A program made the position numbers and the translations under genes. 64,000 bases of DNA from Haladaptatus litoreus (GTDB lineage Archaea > Halobacteriota > Halobacteria > Halobacteriales > Haladaptataceae). Positions 16,944 to 25,528 of this stretch are shown piece after piece. The notes under the pieces were generated by a model. It did not search any database, was not told the DNA's origin, and saw nothing but the letters and a program-made list of their open reading frames with translations. The stretch spans positions 1,674,001 through 1,738,000 of the forward strand of contig NZ_FTNO01000001.1 in the NCBI RefSeq assembly GCF_900156425.1, read 5' to 3'. How positions within the stretch are numbered: the stretch's first letter is position 1; every line of letters begins with the position of its first letter.

Positions 16944-17483
16944 TCACCGTACTCTGAACCAGAATCCCCAACTGTACGTTTTTCCACCGACGCTGTACTG
17001 GTCTTCGAACCGGTAGCGTCCGCTCGGGAAACAGGACTCGTTTTTCGCGTAATTAAGAACCGCCCATTCGACCTGTGATTTCTCGCCGGGTTCGAGCGTC
17101 TGCCGCTCAGTCGTTCCCCGTCCGCCGAGGTGGCCGCTTTGCCAGCATCCGTCGCGTCTGTCGTTCGAATCGGGTTTGTACTGGAGGACGAGTCTCGACC
17201 CATCTGTGTCGGCGCTGACCACGTCCGAAAATGGACTCGGGTAGCCGAACCGAATCGTCTGCTCGAATTTTGCGGTACATTCGAACGTCACGCGGAGCAT
17301 CGGCGGATGCTCCGCGGTCGCACCCGAAACGAGCGTCGCCGAAAGCGTCGCTGGTAGTCCATCCGGCACCGAATCGTTCTCGATACTGAATCGAGAATCA
17401 TCCGAGGACAGTCCGAGAATCCCACCGATACAGCCAGCGGTGGTACCCGTGGCCAGCGTGCTGAGCACCGCTCGTCGTCGCAT
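16944..17483 (-). CDS. Predicted lipoprotein with twin-arginine signal
   Basis: This 179-residue protein starts MRRRAVLSTLATGTTAGCIG. The twin arginines, short hydrophobic stretch and TAGC lipobox with Cys at residue 18 predict Tat export and lipid anchoring outside the cell. The remainder is a beta-rich soluble domain with paired cysteines (CWQSG and CFPSGRYRF) that may form a disulfide. Similar exported beta-sandwich proteins are common in haloarchaea with no assigned role. The coding DNA contains an 11-bp perfect hairpin at 17291-17316 (CGCGGAGCATC, GGCG loop). Function unknown. Confidence 0.72.
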   Translation of the reverse strand: MRRRAVLSTLATGTTAGCIGGILGLSSDDSRFSIENDSVPDGLPATLSATLVSGATAEHPPMLRVTFECTAKFEQTIRFGYPSPFSDVVSADTDGSRLVLQYKPDSNDRRDGCWQSGHLGGRGTTERQTLEPGEKSQVEWAVLNYAKNESCFPSGRYRFEDQYSVGGKTYSWGFWFRVR

Positions 17484-17566
17484 ACTCTTCCTTCGTCACA
17501 AGAGGTATCAAAATATTTTGATTAGTGAAAGGATTATTTTACCTATCCGTTTATGTATTCCTTCGC

Positions 17567-19024
17567 CTACCCCTTGATGTTACAGACGGGATACGTCCGA
17601 ACCACCTTGTCGCCGATTCCGAGCGCGTCGGATACTTTCACGACCTCGTCCACGTCCTTGTAGACGCCCGGTGCTTCCTCTGCCACCGTCGCGCCGCTCT
17701 GGGCCTTGACGTAGATCTGTTCCTGTTCGAGTTCGTCCTGCACGTCGCCGCCCCAGTAATCCTTTTTTGCCTGCGTCCTGCTCATCACTCTACCTGCTCC
17801 ATGGGCAGTCGAACCGAAACTGAGGTTCATCGACTCCTCGCCGCCGCAGAGGACGTAGCTTCCCGCGCCCATGCTTCCCGGGATGATGATTGGTTGTCCC
17901 ACGTCGAGGTACGCGCCGGGCACCTCGGGATGGCCCGCAGGAAACGCCCGAGTCGCACCCTTCCGGTGAACGAACAGTTCCTTTTCTTCGCCGTTCACGT
18001 CGTGGGTTTCCTTTTTCGCAATGTTGTGCGCCACGTCGTACAGCAGTTCCATCTCCATTGCCTCCCACGACTGGCCGAACACGCGCTCGAAGACCTGCCG
18101 CGTTCGATGCATGATGAGTTGGCGGTTCACCCACGCGAAGTTGATTGCCGCACCCATCGCCTGATAGTACTCTTCGGCGAGTTGGCTCCCCGCGGGGGCC
18201 GCGGCGAGTTCCTTGTCCGGGAGTTTCGACAGCAGACCGGAGTGGGTTTTCTCGATTTTTCGCAGGTAATCGTTGCAGACCTGATGGCCCAGCCCTCTGC
18301 TTCCGCAGTGGATGAGGACGACGATTTGGTCTTCCGAGAGGCCGTAGGCCTCGGCGACATCCTCGCGGAACACGTCGGTCACGCGCTGGACTTCGAGGAA
18401 GTGGTTGCCGCTGCCGAGGCTCCCCAACTGGTTTTTGCCGCGGTCTTTCGCCTTCTGTGAAACTGCCGACGGGTCGCTTTCCTGCCGAACCCCTTCGTCC
18501 TCGCAGTGGGCCAAATCAGCTTCCGTCGCGTAGCCTTCGTCCAGCGCCCACGCCATTCCGCGGTCGAGAACGTCGTTGACGGCGTCGATGTCGCCCTCTA
18601 CGACGCCGCCGCCGCCGAGCCCCGACGGGATGTTGGCGAAGAGAGCGTCCACGAGTTCTTCTTCGTTCCCGCGCAAATCGTCGTAGGTGAGGTTCGTCCG
18701 CATCATCCGAACCCCGCAGTTGATGTCGTAGCCGACCGCTCCCGGCGAAATACAGCCGTTTTCCGCGTCGATTCCGGCCACGCCGCCGACGGGGAAGCCG
18801 TACCCCTGATGGCCATCCGGCATGCAGAGAGCGTACTTTTGCACGCCCGGAAGATGTGTCGTGTTTTTCAACTGTTCTAACGTCTTGTCGTCCGCGATTT
18901 GTTCCAGTAGCTCTTCGCTGGCGAACACCCGCGCTGGCGTCCCCATGTCCCCTTCTTGCGGGATTTCCCAGACGTACTCTCGAACCTGTTCGAGCGTGAT
19001 GTCTCCCGCGGTGTACGTGTTCAT
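17567..19024 (-). CDS. rtcB: RNA-splicing ligase RtcB
   Basis: This 485-residue protein is the RtcB RNA ligase, which joins 2',3'-cyclic phosphate and 5'-OH ends with GTP and Mn2+ and seals tRNA exons after intron removal in archaea. Visible hallmarks in order are CMPDGHQGYGFPVGG, GYDINCGVRMM (metal-binding Cys), GNHFLEVQ, HCGSRGLGHQV, HNIAKKE, RKGATRAFPAGHPE, GSMGAGSYVL, and STAHGAGR, whose His receives GMP. Length is close to the family norm and there is no intein. It lies downstream of archease on the same strand, an arrangement widely conserved because archease activates RtcB. Confidence 0.97.
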   Translation of the reverse strand: MNTYTAGDITLEQVREYVWEIPQEGDMGTPARVFASEELLEQIADDKTLEQLKNTTHLPGVQKYALCMPDGHQGYGFPVGGVAGIDAENGCISPGAVGYDINCGVRMMRTNLTYDDLRGNEEELVDALFANIPSGLGGGGVVEGDIDAVNDVLDRGMAWALDEGYATEADLAHCEDEGVRQESDPSAVSQKAKDRGKNQLGSLGSGNHFLEVQRVTDVFREDVAEAYGLSEDQIVVLIHCGSRGLGHQVCNDYLRKIEKTHSGLLSKLPDKELAAAPAGSQLAEEYYQAMGAAINFAWVNRQLIMHRTRQVFERVFGQSWEAMEMELLYDVAHNIAKKETHDVNGEEKELFVHRKGATRAFPAGHPEVPGAYLDVGQPIIIPGSMGAGSYVLCGGEESMNLSFGSTAHGAGRVMSRTQAKKDYWGGDVQDELEQEQIYVKAQSGATVAEEAPGVYKDVDEVVKVSDALGIGDKVVRTYPVCNIKG

Positions 19025-19040
19025 ACTCGAAGGTAGATTC

Positions 19041-19069
19041 CCGAACCCCGAAGACGTTTCGGGGTTCGG
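19041..19069. repeat. Perfect 12-bp hairpin between archease and rtcB
   Basis: CCGAACCCCGAA (19041-19052) pairs exactly with TTCGGGGTTCGG (19058-19069) across a 5-nt loop. It occupies most of the 64-bp spacer in the archease-rtcB transcript and ends 17 bp before the rtcB start. It could affect RNA stability or rtcB expression, or be another of the window's perfect palindromes. Confidence 0.75.
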
Positions 19070-19088
19070 TTCGACAGTTCTGCGTTAA

Positions 19089-19514
19089 TTACACGTCGAA
19101 AACCACGTAGGCCCGCCATCCATCCGCGGTTTCCTCGATTGCCATCTCGGAGTACGTCACGGCCTTGATTTCGCGTGCCCCGAGTCCCGCGAGGGGCACG
19201 CCTCGCGCGCTTCCCGCGAGCGTCCACTCGCCGTCGGCGTCGTGGACGCTCGCCTCGTTTTCGACGGGGAGGACGGCCCGAACGTCGCGCTCGTAGATGA
19301 GTTCGTCCAGATAGTCGAACAGCAGTGCTTCCCGACTCTCGGCACTCACTTCGATATCGAATCGCTCGCCCGTGTCCGGAATGTCGTCACACATCGCGGC
19401 GGCCAGTCCGTCGGCGACGGCGGCGAAAACAGCAGAGAGAGACTTTCCTGTGGCTTCGACCGCAACGTCGGCGGTATGCTCGCGGAGCGCGTAGGTCATT
19501 ATCGGATTATCCAT
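19089..19514 (-). CDS. Archease, RtcB activator
   Basis: This protein of about 141 residues contains the archease core, from TYALREHTADVAVEATGKSL to the C-terminal GVPLAGLGAREIKAVTYSEM. Archease binds metal through conserved acidic residues and a His (here REHTADV) and speeds guanylylation of RtcB so that the ligase turns over repeatedly. Two starts are possible, 19514 (MDNPIMTYALREH) and 19499 (MTYALREH); the second is closer to typical family N-termini. It is the first gene of the archease-rtcB unit, 64 bp upstream of rtcB. Confidence 0.93.
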   Translation of the reverse strand: MDNPIMTYALREHTADVAVEATGKSLSAVFAAVADGLAAAMCDDIPDTGERFDIEVSAESREALLFDYLDELIYERDVRAVLPVENEASVHDADGEWTLAGSARGVPLAGLGAREIKAVTYSEMAIEETADGWRAYVVFDV

Positions 19515-19570
19515 CGCCGTGGGTATCAGGCTTGCCAAACGGCGGCTGGTAACCGCGAGCGATGCCGGTG

Positions 19571-19581
19571 GAATTATATTC
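19571..19581 (+). promoter_or_regulatory. TATA-like box deciding the GNAT gene start
   Basis: GAATTATATTC is centred about 28 bp before the GTG at 19604. Without it the open frame would begin at an ATG at 19562, upstream of the box, so the box argues for the GTG start. The complementary strand also reads as a TATA box and could serve the divergent archease gene with a short leader. Confidence 0.55.
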
Positions 19582-19603
19582 ACCTGTCTGCTACTCTCTC
19601 CCA

Positions 19604-20092
19604 GTGAGTGTAAATATTGACACGCGCGTCGTCTCGCCGGGCGACAACCGCTACGTCGAGGAGGCGTGGCAGTTGAAAGAGCGAATCCGGCAGAGCGAGG
19701 ACGTGCTGAAACAACGGCGAGGGTTCTTTACCGACGCATACCGCCGGTCAACCGTCTACTGCTACCTCACGGACGGCGAGGGTGGTGAACAAATCGTTGG
19801 ATTTGCGGCAGTACGCCGGGACGGTTACATTCTCTTCCTCGCAGTCAATCCCGACTTCCGGGGCGAGGGCTTCGGCCAGCGGTTGGTCGCACGGGTTGCG
19901 AAAAACCACGCGACCGTCACCTGCCACGCCCGCAGCACGAACCAGAACGCACTCGACTTCTACCGACATCTCGGCTTCTCCGTCGAACGCCGAATCGACA
20001 ACTATTACGAAGACGGCGGTGACGCCTTCTATCTCCGATTGGGTGAAGAAGAGAGCATCACGAAGCGTCTTTCTGACTTCATGCGCGGATAA
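19604..20092 (+). CDS. GNAT-family N-acetyltransferase
   Basis: This 162-residue protein shows the GNAT acetyl-CoA fold. The pyrophosphate-binding loop is FRGEGFGQRLVARVA (about residues 84-98), and the C-terminal NQNALDFYRHLGFSVERRIDNYYEDGGDAFYLRL is the RimI-like end of the domain. Candidates include acetylation of protein N-termini or small amines; the acceptor cannot be told. The start is taken as GTG (reading MSVNIDTRVVSPGDNRYV) from promoter spacing. The gene is divergent from archease. Confidence 0.87.
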   Translation: MSVNIDTRVVSPGDNRYVEEAWQLKERIRQSEDVLKQRRGFFTDAYRRSTVYCYLTDGEGGEQIVGFAAVRRDGYILFLAVNPDFRGEGFGQRLVARVAKNHATVTCHARSTNQNALDFYRHLGFSVERRIDNYYEDGGDAFYLRLGEEESITKRLSDFMRG

Positions 20093-20344
20093 AACCGAAC
20101 GAGTGCGATTTCGTTTTTCGGACGACTGCTGTTCCGTCTGTGGTTTCACTTTTCGATTCGTTTTCTCGCTTCGAGTAACGTCGCATTACTTCACGTTCTC
20201 GATTCGGCCGAATGTCGTGAACAGAGCTGTCTCGGGATTTGCCCAAACCCTCCACTCTCCCGTAGTATCTCGATTTCCGAACCGAAACGGCTGCTTGAAG
20301 CGAAGAAACAACGCTTTAACCGCTCGGTGTTTTTGCCACTGACG

Positions 20345-21517
20345 ATGGAAGAGCGGACGCGAGCGTATCTTCGGGGACGGTTCCGCGACCACTACCGGAC
20401 GGTAAAACCGGAACTCCCGCCCGCCGCGGACGAGCGCGAGTGGGGCTACATTCCGTGGACGCCCGGCACGGGAACGACGATGGTTCGCCACAACTCGCTC
20501 CTCGACCTCGGAACCCTTCGCGGGTTTCTCGAACGCGAACGTCCGCGGCACGTGTATTTTTCCGCCGGGCGCTACAGGAACCCCGGTGCGGGAAGCATGA
20601 ACGGAAAGGGGTGGCGAAGCGCGGACCTCGTGTTCGACTTGGACGCAGACCACCTGCCCGGCGTCACCCCCGAGACGCCCTACGCCGACATGCTGGCGCG
20701 CGGAAAGGAGGAACTGTTAGACTTACTCGATTTGCTCGACCGGGATTTCGGCTTCGAGGATATGACGGTCGTCTTTTCGGGTGGTCGGGGCTACCACGTC
20801 CACGTTCGGGACGAGGGCGTTCTCGAACTAGACCGCGAGGCCCGCCGAGAAATCGTGGATTACGTCCGGGCGGCGGACGCGGATTTCGAATCGCTCATCC
20901 AATCCGAAGCGGTCGCCGGAATCGGCCTCAAAAATCCGACCCAAAAGCGCACGCTTCCGACCGACAGCGGATGGGGCGGGCGGGTTCACGACCACCTCTG
21001 TTCGTTCGTGGACGAACTGCTGACGATGGAAGAAGACGACGCACTCGAACGCCTCCAAGAGTTCGACGGCATCGGCGCGGGGAAGGCGGCCGGCGCGTAC
21101 AAAGCCGCGAAAAACAACCACGCGGAAATCAAGCGCGGCAACGTGGACGTGCATCCGGCGTTTTACGGCTTGGCGAAGATTCTCGCCGAAGACGTGTTCG
21201 AATCCGAAACTGCCGCGGTGGACGAACCCGTGACGACGGACACGCATCGACTCATTCGCCTTCCCGGCAGTCTCCACGGTGGGAGCAGTTTGGAAGTCAC
21301 ACGGATTCCGCACGACGAACTGGCCGACTTCGACCCGCTTCGGGATGCGGTTCCCGAGACGTTCACGCGACACGACGTGACGATTGAACTGGACGAAGAA
21401 GTACAGGTCGAACTCGCTGGCGAAAGCTTTAGGCTTCCGGCGGGAGATGTATCAACTCCGGAATACGTGGCCAACTTTCTCATGGCGCGTGGCCGGGCAG
21501 AAAAAGGGAAAGAATGA
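20345..21517 (+). CDS. priS: DNA primase small (catalytic) subunit PriS
   Basis: This 390-residue protein is the catalytic subunit of archaeal/eukaryotic-type primase, which makes the primers for DNA replication together with PriL. The active-site acidic motif is SADLVFDLDADHLPG (about residues 93-107). Next come VVFSGGRGYHVHVRDEGV (His and Arg of the active site) and HRLIRLPGSLHGGSSLEVT near residues 302-320. The ATG at 20345 matches the family N-terminus MEERTRAYLRGRFRDHYR. Its last codons overlap the GINS gene by 4 bp (ATGA), so the two are translationally coupled. This pairing of primase and GINS is common in archaea. Confidence 0.96.
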   Translation: MEERTRAYLRGRFRDHYRTVKPELPPAADEREWGYIPWTPGTGTTMVRHNSLLDLGTLRGFLERERPRHVYFSAGRYRNPGAGSMNGKGWRSADLVFDLDADHLPGVTPETPYADMLARGKEELLDLLDLLDRDFGFEDMTVVFSGGRGYHVHVRDEGVLELDREARREIVDYVRAADADFESLIQSEAVAGIGLKNPTQKRTLPTDSGWGGRVHDHLCSFVDELLTMEEDDALERLQEFDGIGAGKAAGAYKAAKNNHAEIKRGNVDVHPAFYGLAKILAEDVFESETAAVDEPVTTDTHRLIRLPGSLHGGSSLEVTRIPHDELADFDPLRDAVPETFTRHDVTIELDEEVQVELAGESFRLPAGDVSTPEYVANFLMARGRAEKGKE

Positions 21518-22383
21518 ATCTCGACGAACTCCGTAGTGTCCAGAGCAAGGAGCGCTCGAAGGATAGTCTGCAACATCTGCGCGAATCCTTCTACGAGGAC
21601 GTGGGGAGCTACATCGGGAGTTTGCGCGACGAACGCGAACGGGCCGCGGAGCGAGCGGACAACCCGTTCGATTCGAGCGAAGTCAATCGACTGACCGACG
21701 AAATTCAGACGGCAGAGGATGTCGTGGAAGCGATATACGAACGACGCGTCGGCAAAGTCGTCAAACGCGCGAGCCTCTCGGCCGCCGGGATTCCGGCGGA
21801 CGAGGAGGGACTGACGAACGAGGAACAGGAACTATTTTCCGACCTCGTGGAACGAATCGAATCGAACAAATCCACCGTTCTCGACGTGCTAGCCGGTGAG
21901 GAATCCGGAGGGTCGCCAGAGCCACCGACCGAACAAGGGGGTGCGGATTCCGCATCACCTGAGGTTGAACAGAGCGACTCCGATCCGGTCGGAGCGGAGT
22001 CGGCGGCGGCAACTTCGAAAGCGGAAACCTCGATGGAGACGACCGGTTCCGAACCGAACTCCGCATCCGACGACCACCGGCCGTCTGCGGAAGCGGCGGC
22101 AATCGCGGGTAATTCCGAGGACGCCGCTCCGGCCGGAACGGCGTCCTCGACCGAAACCCCAGACGGGACGAGCGAGACGAGCGCCGAGGAACACGACCCA
22201 GTGGACGAACCGGAACCCTCGCTCTCCGACGAACGAACCACGGTTCGAATCACCCGCGACATCGGTGAAATCCTCGGCGTGGACGAGCGCGAGTACGACC
22301 TCGCAACCGAGGACGTGGTGACGCTCCCCGCCGAAAACGCTGGGCCGCTTATCGAGCGCGATGCCGCCGAAAAGTTGGACTAA
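21514..22383 (+). CDS. GINS complex subunit (Gins51/Sld5-like)
   Basis: This 289-residue protein is the archaeal GINS subunit that joins MCM and GAN/Cdc45-like proteins in the replicative helicase. The N-terminal helical A domain (about residues 1-125, MNLDELRSVQSKERSKDSLQ through VERIESNKSTVLDVL) is followed by a Ser/Glu-rich disordered linker of about 110 residues. A short C-terminal B domain (TTVRITRDIGEILGVDEREY) ends the protein. The order A-linker-B is that of Gins51. The long acidic linker is typical of haloarchaea. Its DNA contains a 34-bp palindrome with one mismatched pair at 22116-22149. The start codon overlaps priS by 4 bp. Confidence 0.93.
   Translation: MNLDELRSVQSKERSKDSLQHLRESFYEDVGSYIGSLRDERERAAERADNPFDSSEVNRLTDEIQTAEDVVEAIYERRVGKVVKRASLSAAGIPADEEGLTNEEQELFSDLVERIESNKSTVLDVLAGEESGGSPEPPTEQGGADSASPEVEQSDSDPVGAESAAATSKAETSMETTGSEPNSASDDHRPSAEAAAIAGNSEDAAPAGTASSTETPDGTSETSAEEHDPVDEPEPSLSDERTTVRITRDIGEILGVDEREYDLATEDVVTLPAENAGPLIERDAAEKLD
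22116..22149. repeat. Near-perfect 34-bp palindrome in the GINS linker region
   Basis: The halves 22116-22132 and 22133-22149 are reverse complements with no loop except for one mismatched position per arm. The outer 11 bp (CGAGGACGCCG with CGGCGTCCTCG) and the inner TCCGG/CCGGA pair exactly. It codes for a stretch of the disordered linker. It looks like a palindrome not fully corrected, or slightly decayed. Confidence 0.75.
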
Positions 22384-22401
22384 CGGTTTTGTCGAAACGT
22401 C

Positions 22402-22584
22402 CTATCGAAGCCAAATTTTCATCGTGAGAGCGATAGCTACGACGAGGCTAAACGCACCGAACACTGTCGTTCCTGTCCGGTAAATGCCATCGGAGCGCAC
22501 CAAACCGTGGACGGTGAAGCTAGCGAGAGCAACGACGAACGCGACCACGTCGGCGTACTCAAGGGGCCTCGATTGGGAGGACAT
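22402..22584 (-). CDS. Small two-helix membrane protein
   Basis: This 60-residue protein starts MSSQSRPLEYADVVAFVVAL. The open frame extends further upstream, but this Met marks where a sensible polar N-terminus precedes two hydrophobic helices (about residues 10-28 and 38-57). It converges on the GINS gene and is followed by nothing on its own strand. I do not recognise a family, and no function can be proposed. Confidence 0.55.
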   Translation of the reverse strand: MSSQSRPLEYADVVAFVVALASFTVHGLVRSDGIYRTGTTVFGAFSLVVAIALTMKIWLR

Positions 22585-22740
22585 GGAACTCTCTTTTCGA
22601 ACAACGTGTAAAAGTTTTGGGAAAATAGCGTGGTTTCTCGCTTCGGGGACGTAGACCGGCGACACAATCGCGAAAAACAGCAATCGACACAGACCACGAA
22701 AATCAGCAACCTCCACAACTGACCGCGGCCAGTTTATTCA

Positions 22741-22763
22741 CCGGAAAATCGAAGATTTTCCGG
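22741..22763. repeat. Perfect 10-bp hairpin in the gap before cdc48's 3' end
   Basis: CCGGAAAATC (22741-22750) pairs exactly with GATTTTCCGG (22754-22763) around a GAA loop. It lies in the 269-bp gap between the small membrane protein gene and cdc48, beside the modular hairpin element copy 3. No other gene-like signal is visible in the gap. Confidence 0.75.
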
Positions 22764-22786
22764 ACCGACGACTGACCGCTGGGGGG

Positions 22787-22853
22787 GGAGGAGGCTTTTG
22801 GTGCAGATTTTGCCAGTGAATGCGCCAAAGGCGCATTCACGCGGCAAAAGGTG
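22787..22853 (-). repeat. Modular hairpin element, copy 3 (after cdc48)
   Basis: Read on the minus strand, this element begins at the base after the cdc48 stop codon. On the plus strand GAGGCTTTTGGTGCAG (22791-22806) precedes TTTTGCC (22808-22814), which pairs with GGCAAAA (22843-22849). Between them GTGAATGCGCC (22816-22826) pairs with GGCGCATTCAC (22830-22840). Placement directly behind a stop codon, in the same orientation, matches copy 1 after the PAC2 gene and supports a terminator or 3'-end role. Confidence 0.78.
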
Positions 22854-25118
22854 CTATTGGAACGTCCGACCCAACTGTTCTTCTGTCTCGGGTTCCGCGC
22901 TGTCGAATCGCTCTTCGATTTCCTCGTAGCGTTCCTTGGTTTCCTCGGTGACGCTCGGCGTCACCTCGCCCAGCGCATTCTCGAAGTGGTCGGCGGTGAT
23001 GCGGACGTTGCCGACGCTTTCGCCGATGTCCTCGGGCGAGACGCTCTGGATGAACTCCCTGCTCGCGGCCATCGCCGCTTCGCGGCAGACGGCCTCGATG
23101 TCGGCACCGACGTAGCCATCGGTTTTCCGCGCCAGCGAGTCCAAATCAACGTCGTCGGCCAGCGGCTTGTTCCGGGTGTGAACCTCGAAGATGGCCCGAC
23201 GAGCATCCTCGTCGGGAACGGGCACGTGGACGTGCCTGTCGAGGCGACCGGGACGCAAGAGCGCCGAGTCGATGAGGTCGGGGCGGTTCGAGGTGGCGAT
23301 GACCACCACGTCTTCCAGTTCTTCGAGGCCGTCGAGTTCGGTCAGCATCTGCGAGACGACGCGTTCGCTGACCTGCGAGCCACCGCCGCCGTCGCGTCCG
23401 CGCTCCGTGGCGATGGAGTCGATTTCGTCGAAGAACACCACTGTCGGGGCGTTCTCGCGGGCCTTGCTGAACACTTCTCGGACGCCCTTCTCGGACTCGC
23501 CGACCCACTTCGACAGCAGTTCGGGGCCTTTAATCGAGATGAAGTTGCTGTCGCTCTCGTTGGCGACAGCCTTCGCCATCAGGGTTTTCCCGGTTCCGGG
23601 CGGCCCGTACATCAGGACGCCTTTCGCGGCCTGCATGTCCAGCGATTCGAACACCTCGGGGTAGTCGAGCGGCCATTGGATGGTTTCGCGGAGGCGCTCT
23701 TTCGTGTCCTCCAAACCACCAACGTCCTGCCACGACACGTCGGGCACTTCCACGAAAACTTCGCGGAGCGCCGAGGGTTCGATACCTTTCAGCGCCTCCT
23801 TGAAGTCTCGTTCCGTGACCTTCAGTGCCTCCAACACGTCGGCTGGAATTTCCTCCGAATCGAGGTCGAGTTCCGGGCGGACGCGGCGGAGCGCGTTCAT
23901 CGCGGACTCGCGGGCGAGCGATTCGAGGTCGGCACCGACGAAGCCGTGGGTGTTGTCGGCGTACTCCTCCAAATCGATGCTGTCCGCGAGGGGCATCCCG
24001 CGGGTGTGAACCTGCATGATTTCGAGGCGACCGTCGCGGTCTGGCACGCCGATTTCGATTTCGCGGTCGAAGCGACCGCCACGGCGGAGCGCGGGGTCGA
24101 CCGCATCGACGCGGTTCGTGGCGGCGATAACCGTCACCTCACCGCGTTCTTCGAGTCCGTCCATCAGCGAGAGGAGTTGCGCGACGACACGGCGTTCCAC
24201 GTCGCCACCTGCTTCCTCGCGTTTCGGCGCGATGGAGTCGATTTCGTCGATGAAGATGATGGCCGGGGAGTTCTGTTCTGCCTCCTCGAACACCTCACGG
24301 AGTTGTTCTTCCGACTCGCCGTAGTACTTCGACATGATTTCCGGACCAGAGATGGTTCGGAAGTAAGCGTCGATTTCGTTGGCGACAGCCTTCGCCATCA
24401 GGGTTTTCCCGGTTCCGGGCGGCCCGTGGAGCAACACACCTTTCGGTGGGTCGATACCGAGGCGACTGAACAGTTCGGGGTGCCGCATCGGGAGTTCTAT
24501 CATCTCCCGAACCTGTTCGAGTTCGCGCTCCAAGCCGCCGATGTCCTCGTAAGTCACGTCGGGCCGTGCCGTCCCACCACCACCGCCCGCTCCCGCCGCG
24601 ATTTCCTCGGCGGGGCGTTCGCTAATCTGGATTTCGGTGGAGTCGGTCACGACGACGGTTCCCTCGGGGTCGGTGCTGGCGACTTTGAGCGGGATGGACT
24701 GGCCGGAACCCATTCCCATCAGGCCGAAGCCGAACGGAATCGCCTGCCCTTGGGTGATGGCCTGTCCGCTCAACTTGTCGCGGATATGCGGCGCGATGTT
24801 CCCGCGAATCTGAAGGTTCTGCGGGAGCGCGATGGTGACTTTGTTCGCCGGTTTTACGTCGGCTTTCTCGATACTGACCTTGTCGTCGATACCGACGCCA
24901 GCCTCTTGACGGAGTTTGCCGTCGATACGAATGATACCGCGACCCTCGTCTTCGGGGTAACCCGGCCAGACTCGTGCGACTGCACGACCCTGTCCACGAC
25001 CCTCGATAACGATGTAGTCGCCGTTCTCGACGCCAAGTTCCTCCATAGAACGTCGGTCAACCGCCGCGAGTCCGCGGCCCGCGTCCTTCTGCTTTAACGG
25101 CTTGACAGTGAGTTTCAT
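22854..25118 (-). CDS. AAA+ ATPase Cdc48/p97 family
   Basis: This 754-residue protein is the archaeal Cdc48/p97/VAT unfoldase, a hexamer that pulls proteins apart with ATP and can feed the proteasome. The N-terminal double-psi barrel and substrate domain spans about residues 1-185 ([20 protein letters not shown]). Two AAA modules follow, each with Walker [18 protein letters not shown] and Walker B ([14 protein letters not shown] and [14 protein letters not shown]). The arginine-finger regions are intact ([32 protein letters not shown]). It is the second gene of an operon, overlapping the upstream small gene by 4 bp, and is followed by hairpin element copy 3. Confidence 0.97.
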   Translation of the reverse strand: MKLTVKPLKQKDAGRGLAAVDRRSMEELGVENGDYIVIEGRGQGRAVARVWPGYPEDEGRGIIRIDGKLRQEAGVGIDDKVSIEKADVKPANKVTIALPQNLQIRGNIAPHIRDKLSGQAITQGQAIPFGFGLMGMGSGQSIPLKVASTDPEGTVVVTDSTEIQISERPAEEIAAGAGGGGGTARPDVTYEDIGGLERELEQVREMIELPMRHPELFSRLGIDPPKGVLLHGPPGTGKTLMAKAVANEIDAYFRTISGPEIMSKYYGESEEQLREVFEEAEQNSPAIIFIDEIDSIAPKREEAGGDVERRVVAQLLSLMDGLEERGEVTVIAATNRVDAVDPALRRGGRFDREIEIGVPDRDGRLEIMQVHTRGMPLADSIDLEEYADNTHGFVGADLESLARESAMNALRRVRPELDLDSEEIPADVLEALKVTERDFKEALKGIEPSALREVFVEVPDVSWQDVGGLEDTKERLRETIQWPLDYPEVFESLDMQAAKGVLMYGPPGTGKTLMAKAVANESDSNFISIKGPELLSKWVGESEKGVREVFSKARENAPTVVFFDEIDSIATERGRDGGGGSQVSERVVSQMLTELDGLEELEDVVVIATSNRPDLIDSALLRPGRLDRHVHVPVPDEDARRAIFEVHTRNKPLADDVDLDSLARKTDGYVGADIEAVCREAAMAASREFIQSVSPEDIGESVGNVRITADHFENALGEVTPSVTEETKERYEEIEERFDSAEPETEEQLGRTFQ

Positions 25119-25357
25119 CGTTCCTCCATTATGGTTAGGATTCCGTTGTTGATTAACACTTCTGCCCCTCCGGTTGGCAGGTCGATCTCCGTCTGAAATT
25201 CATCGTCGCCGTCCTCAACGACGACGATTGCCACATCTTCGAGCACGTCCACGGAAACGTCCGCGGTGCCGAAGTCGGCAACGACGACATCTCCGTCGTC
25301 GTAGCTGTAGCGACGGGAGATGCTGCCACTCTGCTGTGTGATACGTTCGAGTGCCAT
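25115..25357 (-). CDS. Small acidic beta-rich protein encoded upstream of cdc48
   Basis: This 80-residue protein ([20 protein letters not shown]) overlaps the start of cdc48 by 4 bp, so the two are translationally coupled. The sequence alternates hydrophobic and acidic residues in short strands ([37 protein letters not shown]), suggesting a small beta-sandwich. The last part resembles the end of HSP20/CS-type domains, but this is only an impression. The fixed position suggests a Cdc48 cofactor or substrate adaptor; that is inference. A TATA-like box and a palindrome precede it. Confidence 0.75.
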   Translation of the reverse strand: MALERITQQSGSISRRYSYDDGDVVVADFGTADVSVDVLEDVAIVVVEDGDDEFQTEIDLPTGGAEVLINNGILTIMEER

Positions 25358-25363
25358 GTTTAG

Positions 25364-25396
25364 CTAACCTGTGGTTAGTCGCCAAAGTATTTAAAC
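25364..25396 (-). promoter_or_regulatory. cdc48 operon promoter with operator-like palindrome
   Basis: On the minus strand a TATA box (TTTAAATA, 25389-25396) is followed by a perfect 6-3-6 inverted repeat, CTAACC TGT GGTTAG (25364-25378). The repeat falls where the transcription start should be and ends 6 bp before the ATG. A protein bound there would block initiation, so it is a candidate repressor operator, possibly for stress control of the unfoldase operon. Confidence 0.5.
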
Positions 25397-25528
25397 TTTT
25401 TGCTGGCGAAGGAGCTACAGTACCTCGATTACCGAACAATCGGTTGAAATGCGGTTCCGTCGATTGTCGTCCAAAACCGCCGCGTATTCGTCCGGAACTT
25501 TATGCTCTACGCGCGTGAGAGATACCAC

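Noticed and set aside
22851..25097. A 748-codon open frame on the plus strand opposite cdc48
   Set aside because: It is an exact antisense shadow of cdc48, produced by GC-biased codons that rarely give stops on the other strand. The protein is low in character, full of Asp/Val/Gly runs and repeated because the two AAA domains repeat.
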